DNA from: an uncultured Armatimonadota bacterium
GTDB lineage: Bacteria; Armatimonadota; Armatimonadia; Armatimonadales; Armatimonadaceae
Assembly: GCA_903910385.1 (NCBI GenBank)
Contig: CAIVZM010000023.1
Span: forward strand, 62,001-126,000
Length of the DNA stretch: 64,000 bases
Direction: 5' to 3'
The position numbers were made by a program, and so were the translations under genes. Below, one piece after another: positions 52,401 to 60,064 of this stretch (position 1 is its first letter; each line of letters starts with the position of its first letter). The notes beneath the pieces are model-generated. The model saw only the letters and a program-made list of their open reading frames with translations. It ran no database searches and had not been told where the DNA came from.

Positions 52401-55064
52401 GAGACGCCGCCCGATAGTCTGGTCGCCGAGGCGAGCGCGAGCGTAATTCGCCTTCTTGCGCAGAAATGGGATGTGGTTCGCCGGAGCGAAGGAACCGCGC
52501 CCCCGCACAATCCCCCGGCTTTTGTCAAAAAATTCCTCGACGAAGCGGCGCGAATCAACACCTGCGACTACGCATCCCTGCTGAATCAGGTCAAAAGCGC
52601 TTTGGGCGACGCCATCACGCACGACTGGCTGCTCGAACCAGAAAAACTCTTCATCATCGCCCCGACGCCCACCCGAAAAGGGGAAGAGAATCCGCCGACC
52701 TTGCCTGTGTGGCGGTGTTCCCGGTGCGGGCGGGCGCATCTGCACGCCTCGGCGAACGTCTGCTCCGGGTGTCGTCAGGAAATGGACGCCCAGCCCGAAC
52801 CCGAAACCTTAGAGGCAAAAGACGCTGATTACTATGAATTCCTCGCCCGCTACGCGGGCGAATCGCCCTTCCGCCTCAACTGCGCCGAACTCACCGGGCA
52901 GACTGACGCCGACGACCGACGCGCCCGCCAGCGGCAATTTCAGGAAGCCCTGCTCGACACGGAACAGCGCGAGACCGATGGCATTGACCTCCTCTCCGTC
53001 ACGACCACGATGGAGGCAGGGGTGGACATCGGTTCTTTGCTTGCCGTCGGAATGGCGAATATGCCGCCAATTCGTTTCAACTATCAGCAGCGCGTCGGGC
53101 GGGCGGGGCGGCGCGGGCGCGGGCTTTCAGTCGCCCTGACTTTCTGCCGCGCCCGCACCCACGACGAATACTACTTCCTCCGCCCGGAGCGCATCACCGC
53201 CGAACCCGCACCCAACCCGTCGCTGGATATGGGACGCCCCGAAATCGCTTGCCGCGTTCTCAATAAGGAATTGCTGCGTTGCGCCTTCGCCGGAATCCCT
53301 CGCGAGGGGGAGGAAAAAGGAAAACAGCCAGATGTTCATGGCGAATTCGGGACGCTGGGCGACTGGGACGCCGCTTATACCGCCGTCTCCGACTGGTTCG
53401 CCCGTAACCCTGTGGAAATCGAACGGATAACCGCCGCCCTGCTGACACGAACGCGCCTGAATCCCACACAACTCTCTGCTCAGGCGAGGGACTTGCCGCA
53501 ATTCGTGGATGCCGCCGTGAAAAAGGCACTCTCGAACGGGGGAATTGCTACCGACGCACTGGGGAAACGGCTGGCAGGAGCGGGTCTGCTGCCTATGTTC
53601 GGCTTCCCCACTCGCGCCCGCAACCTATACCACCGGGAGCCGCATTCTGACCGCGAGGGCGGCGTGATTGATCGGGAATTGGACATCGCTATCAGCCAGT
53701 TTGCCCCCGGAGCGCAGACGGTCAAGGACGATGCCCTTTTCACCGCGATTGGTGTCGCCCGCTTCGCCCCCGAAAATCATCACGGTCGCACCTACATCAA
53801 TGCACAGCGCGGGCCGCTTGACCGCACCGTTCGCGTCGGCGTTTGCCGCCGCTGTCAGGCTCTGGACACCGCCCCCACCGGAAACATCTGCCCGGTCTGT
53901 GGAGCGGAGGAGGGGGCGGACGCTTATCGTCAGGTGGACTTGGTAGAGCCGGACGGATTCGTTTCCCACTGGCGCGCCGAAGCGGATTTTGACGGCAACT
54001 TCGAGTATGCCCCGCAGTCCCTGCGGGTGCGTATGGGTGCAGAGAAGGTTAATCCCAAACACCAACGTAATTTTACCGCCGACCAACTGCCACAGGCGCA
54101 AACGCACCTGATTAACGATAACGGCGGCGCTGACTTCACCTTCGTCCGCTGGGACAAACTGTTCAACGACATCTGGGTCGTGCGGAATGCTATCACAACC
54201 GCCGTGGAAACTCTACCTCAGACCCGACGCGAGGAGGTATCTCCGCTGCCGATTGATGAAGTCGCGGGGGAAAAGAAAGTTGCGCTGGCCTCTATCTCCA
54301 CCACCGACGCCGCAACGCTACAACTGCACACTATTCCGCCTTCCTATGACCTTTCCCCGGCTCGGACGGCGGGTCGTGCGGCATGGCACTCCCTCGGCTT
54401 TCTGCTGCGCCGTGCTATCTCCACCCGTCTGGACATCGCTGAGAGCGAGATACAGGTCGGCCTCCAACCCTACCGTGACGCCTACAACCTTCCACAAGGT
54501 CGTCTTTTCCTTTCCGATACGCTGGAGAACGGTGCGGGTTACAGCCTCCAGTTCGGCGACCCACAGCAAATGGAGGAACTCCTAAAATGGCTCAGCGACC
54601 CGAACGAAACCTTTCTGCATCCGTTGTTGGAGGCCCGCCACGCACGGGAATGTCTCTCCTCGTGTCATCATTGCCTACGCGATTTCGCCAACATGATTTA
54701 CCATCCGCTTCTGGACTGGCGTCTGGGTCTCGATATGGCTCGCCTTGCGCTGGACGAAAAAGCGACGATAGATTTATCGCACGGTCACTGGAGGCAAGTA
54801 ACGGAATTCGTGCAGAAAAGTTACTTCAAGGCATTTGATTTGACAGAGCAGGAATTTGGAGGTCTCATAGGTGGCATCCGTGACGGGAACGCTTACCTTC
54901 TGGCGCATCCCCTCTGGCGTGTTGAACCGACTAACGAAGCCCACCCAGCTCTCATTACAGCAGCACAGGAAGCGAAGTCACAAGGCCACATTCCCCAATT
55001 CCTGCTGCTTTTCGACATCATTCGCATCCCCTATACTCTACACTCAAAAGCTTACATAGAGTGA
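49461..55064 (+). CDS. Cassette protein D: giant SF2 helicase with zinc clusters and DUF1998/MZB-like C-terminus
   Basis: An 1867-residue superfamily 2 helicase. Helicase lobe 1 has Q-type YEHQWEAW (about 92-99), Walker A SGTGSGKTE (112-120), motif II as DELH (354-357) and motif III LATSAS. Lobe 2 has TTTMEAGVDIGSL and the arginine-finger motif QQRVGRAGRRGRG (from about 1209). Zinc clusters include CANRDC with CSDCGSC...CQTCG (about 545-595), CPHCGEYW (about 712), CSRCG...CSGC (about 1085-1105) and CRRC...CPVCG (about 1461-1482). The C-terminus has C-x3-C-x2-C (1731-1738) as in DUF1998/MZB helicases such as DruE and MrfA. Probable motor of a defence system; the 37-nt gap from gene C is the only gap in the cassette. 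Confidence 0.93.
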   Translation: MQNPFDVFDAVRGAYLRYLRSPFRLRYNDVMKEREDLLDRDGEMYREPLFEPLPYYISSGKTVAAACAALGEDSRIAEFLNAGLFPATQTLYEHQWEAWDNSRQGKPVVITSGTGSGKTECFLLPLFASLAAEASRQWAKTRCPAGPKAPYWWDKSNKRLPQRESEPPSHRPAVRALMLYPLNALAEDQLGRIREACDSEKARLWRQTYCDGHRLWFGRYTGATPIPGERQEASPEKQTRLQTEMRKMARDWDKAVASAEKARSDAEVLRREGKNAEAERLEKSAEETLKFFQDPAGAQMWSRWDMQETPPDILITNYSMLNIMLMRSVENDIFDQTRDYLRANPQNVFHLIVDELHTYRGTPGTEVAYLLRTFLDRIGLTPDSPQLRILATSASLEGNDAQSRQYLQDFFGRDKADFVILPGKRETFPPPHGDFTRFAEALADFEEKNGDLTLQAALDRKASSLTDALRVSGALAKITEAAALGPFTDARLAREVFGGEGGPELAAARGLIRAVTGAADAKGRAPLPVRCHLFFRGGGRLWACANRDCRGAKRGRGPLRRPIGRLFTEPQPRCSDCGSCVLELLFCQTCGETFLGGYRDDAPDNGGDRLSPDYPFLEKLPDSGPSFKRKQSEFALFWPAHETEIYHKTPRQGDAWAFPQDNIPCSWSPATLELSNASLRKRREVMETTATTSAGYTFTSEKPESSDALPWHCPHCGEYWGRRTRGPKSPIRPMNASVHRVTQLMFDALLRQMEDAGTRKMALFSDSRQDAAKLSTGVKMAHYRDTLRQSALSAVGHAADRQTAQTESAYQRWRDCLELKSLLEISPDTRSVEQKARFTFLKGQYPPERNAIEDYLANPETETEPECIHEPTSGAAFTVLPYRELRVFARERLLRVGINPGGPTRLTNAYADPETKEVRFAWTTLFDWRQHEYRTSLTHREKDLQNRIEDALDESLFQRVLFATAGRDFESLRLGYLTAAETPPDSLVAEASASVIRLLAQKWDVVRRSEGTAPPHNPPAFVKKFLDEAARINTCDYASLLNQVKSALGDAITHDWLLEPEKLFIIAPTPTRKGEENPPTLPVWRCSRCGRAHLHASANVCSGCRQEMDAQPEPETLEAKDADYYEFLARYAGESPFRLNCAELTGQTDADDRRARQRQFQEALLDTEQRETDGIDLLSVTTTMEAGVDIGSLLAVGMANMPPIRFNYQQRVGRAGRRGRGLSVALTFCRARTHDEYYFLRPERITAEPAPNPSLDMGRPEIACRVLNKELLRCAFAGIPREGEEKGKQPDVHGEFGTLGDWDAAYTAVSDWFARNPVEIERITAALLTRTRLNPTQLSAQARDLPQFVDAAVKKALSNGGIATDALGKRLAGAGLLPMFGFPTRARNLYHREPHSDREGGVIDRELDIAISQFAPGAQTVKDDALFTAIGVARFAPENHHGRTYINAQRGPLDRTVRVGVCRRCQALDTAPTGNICPVCGAEEGADAYRQVDLVEPDGFVSHWRAEADFDGNFEYAPQSLRVRMGAEKVNPKHQRNFTADQLPQAQTHLINDNGGADFTFVRWDKLFNDIWVVRNAITTAVETLPQTRREEVSPLPIDEVAGEKKVALASISTTDAATLQLHTIPPSYDLSPARTAGRAAWHSLGFLLRRAISTRLDIAESEIQVGLQPYRDAYNLPQGRLFLSDTLENGAGYSLQFGDPQQMEELLKWLSDPNETFLHPLLEARHARECLSSCHHCLRDFANMIYHPLLDWRLGLDMARLALDEKATIDLSHGHWRQVTEFVQKSYFKAFDLTEQEFGGLIGGIRDGNAYLLAHPLWRVEPTNEAHPALITAAQEAKSQGHIPQFLLLFDIIRIPYTLHSKAYIE

Positions 55065-55372
55065 GAAGTAGGCTGTCGCCTTGGCATCGGTGGGGAAAGG
55101 CAACGAACCTTAAAAAACTCAAAAAAGAAGATGTGGGTCTCGCTGACGTCTGGACATATGAACCAATTTCCCTGAATCGGATGGTGAGCGCTGTGGAGAA
55201 GGTAAGAGAGCGACTTTTGCGGGCGACGGCGGCGTTGGAAAGCGCCGGTGTACGGTATGCCGTCGCCGGGGGGAATGCCGTCGCCGGGGGGAATGCCGTC
55301 GCGGCATGGGTAACGACAACGGATGAGGCGGCGGTACGAAACACGCAAAAGATCGATACGCCGGAAGATTAA
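55061..55372 (+). pseudogene. Truncated nucleotidyltransferase-like protein
   Basis: The frame encodes about 103 residues: a family-like lead-in (WTYEPISLNRMVSAVEKVRERLLRATAALE) and the core GVRYAVAGGNAV...AAWVTTTDEAAVRNTQ, which I recognise as the start of a family of nucleotidyltransferases of about 180 residues with a G-G-N-A-V motif followed by R-N-T-x-D-(V/I)-D. Just where the metal-binding Asp-x-Asp should come, it reads NTQKIDTPED and stops. An 18-bp tandem duplication expands AVAGGN. It is probably a decayed gene, located between the helicase and a terminator. A small ATG-initiated remnant starts at 55181. Confidence 0.65.
55259..55294. repeat. 18-bp in-frame tandem duplication
   Basis: Two perfect copies of GCCGTCGCCGGGGGGAAT abut at 55259-55276 and 55277-55294 and duplicate the AVAGGN residues at the active-site motif of the nucleotidyltransferase remnant. 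Confidence 0.95.
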
Positions 55373-55407
55373 CGCTCTGATTCCGTAATGGTCGGAAACA
55401 AGGCAAG

Positions 55408-55444
55408 ATGGGGCGGGCGCAAAGCGCCCGCCCCATTTGTTTTT
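55408..55444 (+). terminator. Strong rho-independent terminator closing the helicase cassette
   Basis: ATGGGGCGGGCGC (55408-55420) pairs perfectly with GCGCCCGCCCCAT (55424-55436) around an AAA loop, a 13-bp GC-rich stem, followed by TTGTTTTT. It terminates the plus-strand transcript from the cassette and lies just beyond the stop of the convergent minus-strand gene, whose strand lacks a U-tract. Confidence 0.85.
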
Positions 55445-56327
55445 AGATTTCGCCGACGGCGCGAGAAGCGAGGCTTCGGCCCAGCGATTGCGTCCCGGTA
55501 TGCTCCATATAGTTGGTGGACATATCGAGGAAACCGCCGAGGTACTGGAGTTTGTCCTCGTGAACTTCGATGTACTGGGAAAGGTTGGAAAGGACGTTCG
55601 GCAAGCTCAGTCCGACGCTCGGCATGAAACCGCCCATCCACTGGGAAACGGAACCAAACATGGAACTCAGGTAGCTTGCCTGACCGTTCGGATTGCCGCC
55701 GGGGATTGCCTGAGAAATGGCATTGAACGTCGAGTTCGACGTCAGGTCGGAACCCGTGAAAGAACTGGCATACGAACTGACGCGTTGCAGGAAGTCCGGA
55801 CCCAGTGGAATCAGGCCGTCGAACGCGATAATCGCCGACATACGGATCAGGTTGTCGCCTTCGTAGGCGCTAAGCGCCTGAATAAAGTCGCCGACGCTAT
55901 CGCCAGGAATGCCATTGACATAGCAGAACGCCGCGCACTCGGCGGCGATCTTCATAACCAGATCGATGGTCTGGGTCTTTTCCGCATCGGGAGTGATGCG
56001 ATTGAGGAATCCTAACCAGGAAATCTGTTGCCCTGCCGTGCTCGCCATAGCCGCCGCGCCGAGCGCTTTGTCGGTGGAATCGACTGTCTGGTATAACCAG
56101 AGCGCTCGCTGATAGCCCTGATTGCTGTCATTGAACAGGTCATTCATGCGATTGGCGATCTTGTAGAGGGTGTCCTGATCGTTTTCCCCCGTCGCCAGTT
56201 GAATGGTAGGGTAGAAGCCGACAGTATTGTTCCAGGTTCCCGGAGAAACGAAGTCCAGCGCCTTGAGTGAGCGAACCGTTACACCGTCCTTCGGCAGATT
56301 ATCCAGAAGTTGATAGATGGGAGTCAT
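55443..56327 (-). CDS. Uncharacterised protein (294 aa), rich in Gln, Asn, Ser and Leu
   Basis: A 294-residue protein without signal peptide or membrane helix that I recognise. It is helix-rich and has no charged clusters; Gln, Asn, Ser and Gly are common in the C-terminal half (ISQAIPGGNPNGQASYLSSMFGSVSQWMGGFMP). The regular helical segments suggest a structural or assembly protein rather than an enzyme. It follows a Gly/Pro-rich lipoprotein gene by 12 nt on the same strand, so the two probably work together outside the cytoplasm or at the membrane. Confidence 0.72.
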   Translation of the reverse strand: MTPIYQLLDNLPKDGVTVRSLKALDFVSPGTWNNTVGFYPTIQLATGENDQDTLYKIANRMNDLFNDSNQGYQRALWLYQTVDSTDKALGAAAMASTAGQQISWLGFLNRITPDAEKTQTIDLVMKIAAECAAFCYVNGIPGDSVGDFIQALSAYEGDNLIRMSAIIAFDGLIPLGPDFLQRVSSYASSFTGSDLTSNSTFNAISQAIPGGNPNGQASYLSSMFGSVSQWMGGFMPSVGLSLPNVLSNLSQYIEVHEDKLQYLGGFLDMSTNYMEHTGTQSLGRSLASRAVGEI

Positions 56328-56339
56328 GAATTTCTTCTC

Positions 56340-57041
56340 CTATTTAAGCGCGGCAAGGCCGCTTAGATTAAACTTGCCGAGCCACGCTTCGCGGTCTTCA
56401 GCGGTAAACGAAGGATCGAACGTGCGTACCTGAACCTGATAGCGATTGGCGATCAGAATTGCGGAGCCATTGGAGCCAACGGGAGCGGCGGGATGACCGG
56501 CGATTTGCTTTCCGCTGGATTGGTACTTGGAAATCGCAGCAGGGTTTGCAGCAATGTCGGAAATCGAGAGGACAGCGACTTTTTTGCCGCCCTTGGTGAG
56601 GATCGCTTCCGCGAATCCTTTCTTTTCCTGAGTGAAGACGCGGTTATACCCTCCCTGGTCGTTGGGGAACATCTTGTTAAACGAACCGCCGCCGACAACT
56701 TTCGCGCCGGAAGGCGGGCCGGTAACATTGGTATTCAGACCGGGGCCAAGAACTCCTCCCATATTGCCGCCGGGACGGGGGACACCACCGGGGGCGGCAG
56801 GCATTCCGGCAGGACCGCCTGGCATGGCTCCCGGTCCGCCAGGCATCGGCATAGCGCCGGGACCGGCAGGCATACCCGGACGAGGGACGCCCGCAGGCGC
56901 TCCGCCCATCTGGTTGTTCGGAGCGGAAGGCAGGTTCGGCGGCGGAGTCGGCACTGTGGGGGGAGTAGAACGGAAACACGCCGTCAGAGACAGTCCTGCC
57001 AGAAGAGCGACTGCAACGACACGAATATTTCGAATTCTCAT
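56340..57041 (-). CDS. Gly/Pro/Met-rich lipoprotein
   Basis: A protein of about 233 residues from the ATG at 57041. The leader ends in a lipobox (LSLTAC), so the protein is probably lipidated. Residues 25-110 are low-complexity, with repeated P-G-G-P-G-A-M-P and G-M-P-A-x-P-G units, likely an extended spacer through the envelope. The C-terminal 100 residues form a compact domain (FAEAILTKGGKKVAVLSISDI, YQVQVRTFDPSFTAEDREAWL) of unknown family. It forms a pair with the gene at 55443. A longer in-frame start 33 nt upstream is less likely. Confidence 0.8.
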   Translation of the reverse strand: MRIRNIRVVAVALLAGLSLTACFRSTPPTVPTPPPNLPSAPNNQMGGAPAGVPRPGMPAGPGAMPMPGGPGAMPGGPAGMPAAPGGVPRPGGNMGGVLGPGLNTNVTGPPSGAKVVGGGSFNKMFPNDQGGYNRVFTQEKKGFAEAILTKGGKKVAVLSISDIAANPAAISKYQSSGKQIAGHPAAPVGSNGSAILIANRYQVQVRTFDPSFTAEDREAWLGKFNLSGLAALK

Positions 57042-57164
57042 TGAGAGTAATAGACCTTTCCAGGGGACGCACAATGCCCCCCGAAAAAGATTATACTCTA
57101 ACAGAATCGTATTTTAGGTCGCCGCATCTTTTCTTGGTAGCAGTTCTGTCAAAACGGAGATTCT

Positions 57165-58046
57165 CTAAAATACGGGTGTTCCCGTTTCGGCAGTGAGACG
57201 CCGGAACGCTTCATTGAGACGCCGGGTGATTGGACCGGGCTTACCCGAACCGAGGAGACGTTTATCCAGTTCGACACCCGGAATGATTTCCGCCGCCGTG
57301 CCGGTAAGGAAGCACTCGTCCGCCGTATACAGGTCATAGAGCGTCAGGTTCGTCTCGCGAACGGGAATTCCCATACCCTCCGCCAACTCAATCGCCGCCT
57401 GACGGGTGATTCCCTTGAGGCAACCTGCGGAAGGAGGGGGCGTATGCAGAATGTTGTCTTTGACAATAAAGACATTATCCCCGGTCGCTTCCGCCACACA
57501 TCCCTGTGCGTTGAGCATGATGCCTTCGCCCGCCCCGACACGGTTCGCTTCCATCTTCGCCAGAATATTATTGATGTACTTGCCCATGCATTTGATACGA
57601 GGGTCAATCGTGTCCGGCGAAAGAACTCGGGTGGAGCAGGTTACCATCGTCAGACCGTTATCATAATATTCCTGCGGATAGAGGGCTAACTGCCGCGTCG
57701 CAATCGTCAGGAGTGGTCTGTTTTCGATATGCGCCGGGTCTAATCCCAGACCAGTCCCACGCGTCAGGTTGACACGAATATAACCATTGCTGTGATCATT
57801 GCGGCGGCACGTCTCCAGGATTGCATCCCGCACAAAATCGAAGGTCATCTTCTCCAGATTGAATGCCAGCGCCCGGGCGGAAAAGAGGAGACGATCTACA
57901 TGGGGTTCCAGTCGAAAAACGCGGCCGTTATAGACCCGGACGCCCTCAAAAACGCCGTCGCCATATAAATAGCCGTGATCGAAGAAGGGGATTGTCGCCT
58001 GCTCCTTCGGCACGAACTCGCCATCGATATAGACCAGTTCCGCCAT
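57165..58046 (-). CDS. ilvE: Branched-chain amino acid aminotransferase
   Basis: A 293-residue class IV PLP-dependent aminotransferase that adds or removes the amino group of leucine, isoleucine and valine. YLYGDGVFEGVRVYNG and FRLEPHVDRL open the fold, the PLP Lys is in DPRIKCMGKYINN (about residue 159; the usual L-N-Y is M-G-K-Y here), EATGDNVFIV follows, and LTGTAAEIIPGVELDKR matches the C-terminal signature. Length is normal. It is a single gene with no ilv neighbours in the window. Confidence 0.93.
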   Translation of the reverse strand: MAELVYIDGEFVPKEQATIPFFDHGYLYGDGVFEGVRVYNGRVFRLEPHVDRLLFSARALAFNLEKMTFDFVRDAILETCRRNDHSNGYIRVNLTRGTGLGLDPAHIENRPLLTIATRQLALYPQEYYDNGLTMVTCSTRVLSPDTIDPRIKCMGKYINNILAKMEANRVGAGEGIMLNAQGCVAEATGDNVFIVKDNILHTPPPSAGCLKGITRQAAIELAEGMGIPVRETNLTLYDLYTADECFLTGTAAEIIPGVELDKRLLGSGKPGPITRRLNEAFRRLTAETGTPVF

Positions 58047-58246
58047 GCCAATAACATCCTCTCATTTGCGCCAACCAGAGATTCCGGGGCGTATCCGAAA
58101 GTATAGCGCTTCAGTTCGCGTACAGCAAAGGAAAGTCGGGCGCTTTTCGGGAATATAATCTTATTCCTGACTCTAGAGAGGATAAGGCGCTTGAGAGCTG
58201 AGCAGGCAATGACCTGAAGCACAAGCGCTATAGAGAGATAAAGACA

Positions 58247-58531
58247 ATGGTTGTAAAAAAGATTCATGAAGCAGGGGTAACATCCGATGTAGCGTATACC
58301 GCTGCATTCGGCTCGATTCTGCTGAGTATTGGAATCTGGCTCACCTATAAAAGTGATGAACCGGGACATGCAGAGCGCTTGGGTATTTTTGTTGGTCTCT
58401 GGGCTCCGACCCTGGCGGTTGGCGGTCTGGCGTTAGAGCGGTATGAGGACTCGTTGGACGGTCATATTACCAGTGCGACAAAAAGCGTTGAACGCGTAGA
58501 AAACGCAGTGAAAAAGGCGCTGGAAGATTGA
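58247..58531 (+). CDS. Small membrane protein (94 aa), uncharacterised
   Basis: A 94-residue protein with two membrane helices (about 15-34 and 43-62) and a charged amphipathic C-terminal helix (HITSATKSVERVENAVKKALED). No family recognised. It stands alone between ilvE and the tRNA gene. Confidence 0.6.
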   Translation: MVVKKIHEAGVTSDVAYTAAFGSILLSIGIWLTYKSDEPGHAERLGIFVGLWAPTLAVGGLALERYEDSLDGHITSATKSVERVENAVKKALED

Positions 58532-58547
58532 TCGTTCCGGTCTTTTC

Positions 58548-58577
58548 TTGCAAATAGGTAACCTCTTGCGGTACAAT
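58548..58577 (+). promoter_or_regulatory. Promoter of the tRNA-Gly gene
   Basis: TTGCAA (58548-58553) and TACAAT (58572-58577) are 18 bp apart, 31 nt upstream of the tRNA. A 7-bp hairpin (CCGTATC/GATACGG, 58580-58599) lies in the leader. Confidence 0.65.
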
Positions 58578-58608
58578 ATCCGTATCTGTAACGATACGGA
58601 GACACTGT

Positions 58609-58681
<73 letters not shown>

Positions 58682-58698
58682 TCAGAATGCTAATGTTG

Positions 58699-58733
58699 GC
58701 GTCCCGGAGGCTCAGGCTTTCGGGGCGCTTTTT
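58699..58733 (+). terminator. Terminator of the tRNA transcript
   Basis: GCGTCCCG (58699-58706) and CGGGGCGC (58721-58728) form an 8-bp stem with one G-U pair, followed by five T residues, 18 nt after the tRNA. Confidence 0.75.
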
Positions 58734-58826
58734 CATGTCCGCTATGGCGAGTATCGTTATAGATGCAACGACGCTGGCGCTCCCGGCTGCGCCATGCATC
58801 GTGTGACTGAACAGGATTATGGATAG

Positions 58827-59807
58827 ATGATTATCACGCAAACGCCCCTGCGTCTGTCTTTCGCTGGCGGCGGGACGGATTTTCGGGATTACTATCAGAT
58901 AAATGGCGGCGGAGTCCTCTCCACAGCAATAGATAAATATATCTATGTCATTATCAAAGAGCGTTTCGACGAAAAAATTCGTATCGGTTATTCGCGCACT
59001 GAGATGGCCGACTCCGTAGATGAAATCGAGCACGAATTAGCGCGAGAATCGTTGCGTAAGGTTGGCATCCGGGGTGGGGTCGAAATTGCGACGATGGCGG
59101 ACATCCCTTCAGAAGGGTCCGGTCTTGGCTCTTCTTCCTCTGTGACGGTTGGTCTGCTCCATGCGCTCTATGCCTACAAAGGTTATCTCGTAACGCCGGA
59201 ACGGCTGGCGCGAGAAGCGTGCGAAATAGAAATCGACGTTCTGGGGAAGCCCATCGGGAAGCAAGATCAGTATATCGCCGCCTATGGCGGTCTACGGCGT
59301 ATTGTGTTCAATCCTGATGAGAGCGTTACCGTCACCTCGATCGAATTGCCTGATGAACAGAAACGGCGATTTTCAGAGAGCCTGTTACTGTTTTATACGG
59401 GCGTGACGCGAAAAGCGGATGTCATTCTTTCGGAACAGAAGCGGAATATCATCTCTAAATCGCAGACGCTGGATCGAATGAAAGCCCAGGTCGATGAGAT
59501 TTTGTCCTGCCTGGTGGAAGGCAAGCCGGAGAAAGTCGGTGACATACTTGACGAAGGCTGGAGAAATAAGCGACAATTAGCGGAGCGTATTAGCAACACG
59601 GAAATCGATGCGATGTATGAAAAAGCGCTGGCGGTGGGAGCTATCGGCGGTAAGATTGCCGGGGCTGGCGGCGGAGGCTTTCTTCTTCTCTATTGCCCGG
59701 TCGCTTACCAGAGCGCAGTTCGCGCCACGCTTGCTAACCTGAAGGAATTACCTTTCGCTCTGGAACGCGATGGAACCAAAGTTATTTTCAATGCCCGACG
59801 TGGTTGA
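58827..59807 (+). CDS. hddA: GHMP-family sugar kinase (D-glycero-D-manno-heptose 7-phosphate kinase-like)
   Basis: A 326-residue GHMP kinase. It starts with [18 protein letters not shown], the pattern of HddA-type heptose kinases and fucokinase-like enzymes; the ATP-binding motif is [13 protein letters not shown] (about 95-107), and the third motif is [15 protein letters not shown]. HddA phosphorylates heptose-7-phosphate at C1 in the GDP-D-glycero-alpha-D-manno-heptose route used for surface-layer glycans and some capsules. It lies upstream of the exopolysaccharide genes; hldD elsewhere in the window serves the other (ADP) route. Confidence 0.85.
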   Translation: MIITQTPLRLSFAGGGTDFRDYYQINGGGVLSTAIDKYIYVIIKERFDEKIRIGYSRTEMADSVDEIEHELARESLRKVGIRGGVEIATMADIPSEGSGLGSSSSVTVGLLHALYAYKGYLVTPERLAREACEIEIDVLGKPIGKQDQYIAAYGGLRRIVFNPDESVTVTSIELPDEQKRRFSESLLLFYTGVTRKADVILSEQKRNIISKSQTLDRMKAQVDEILSCLVEGKPEKVGDILDEGWRNKRQLAERISNTEIDAMYEKALAVGAIGGKIAGAGGGGFLLLYCPVAYQSAVRATLANLKELPFALERDGTKVIFNARRG

Positions 59808-60064
59808 CGAGAAACGATAGCGGCAGTTGCGAAAAAATTCGTGATTTCAGGTTTCAAAGAGGGAAAGTTAGGGAAATATATAACAGGATTTGTATGCGTT
59901 CGCAAAAACGGAACGCGATTGAGAAACGGCAGTTGCTACGCTGCGACGGAAAAACACACAAAATATCAACGTCAGCTTCTGTTCTCGCATAACTGGAAAT
60001 TCGTCGCCTTGTGGAACGAATCTGACAAAAATTATAAAGGCATGAGCAGGAGGAACGTCGTGGC

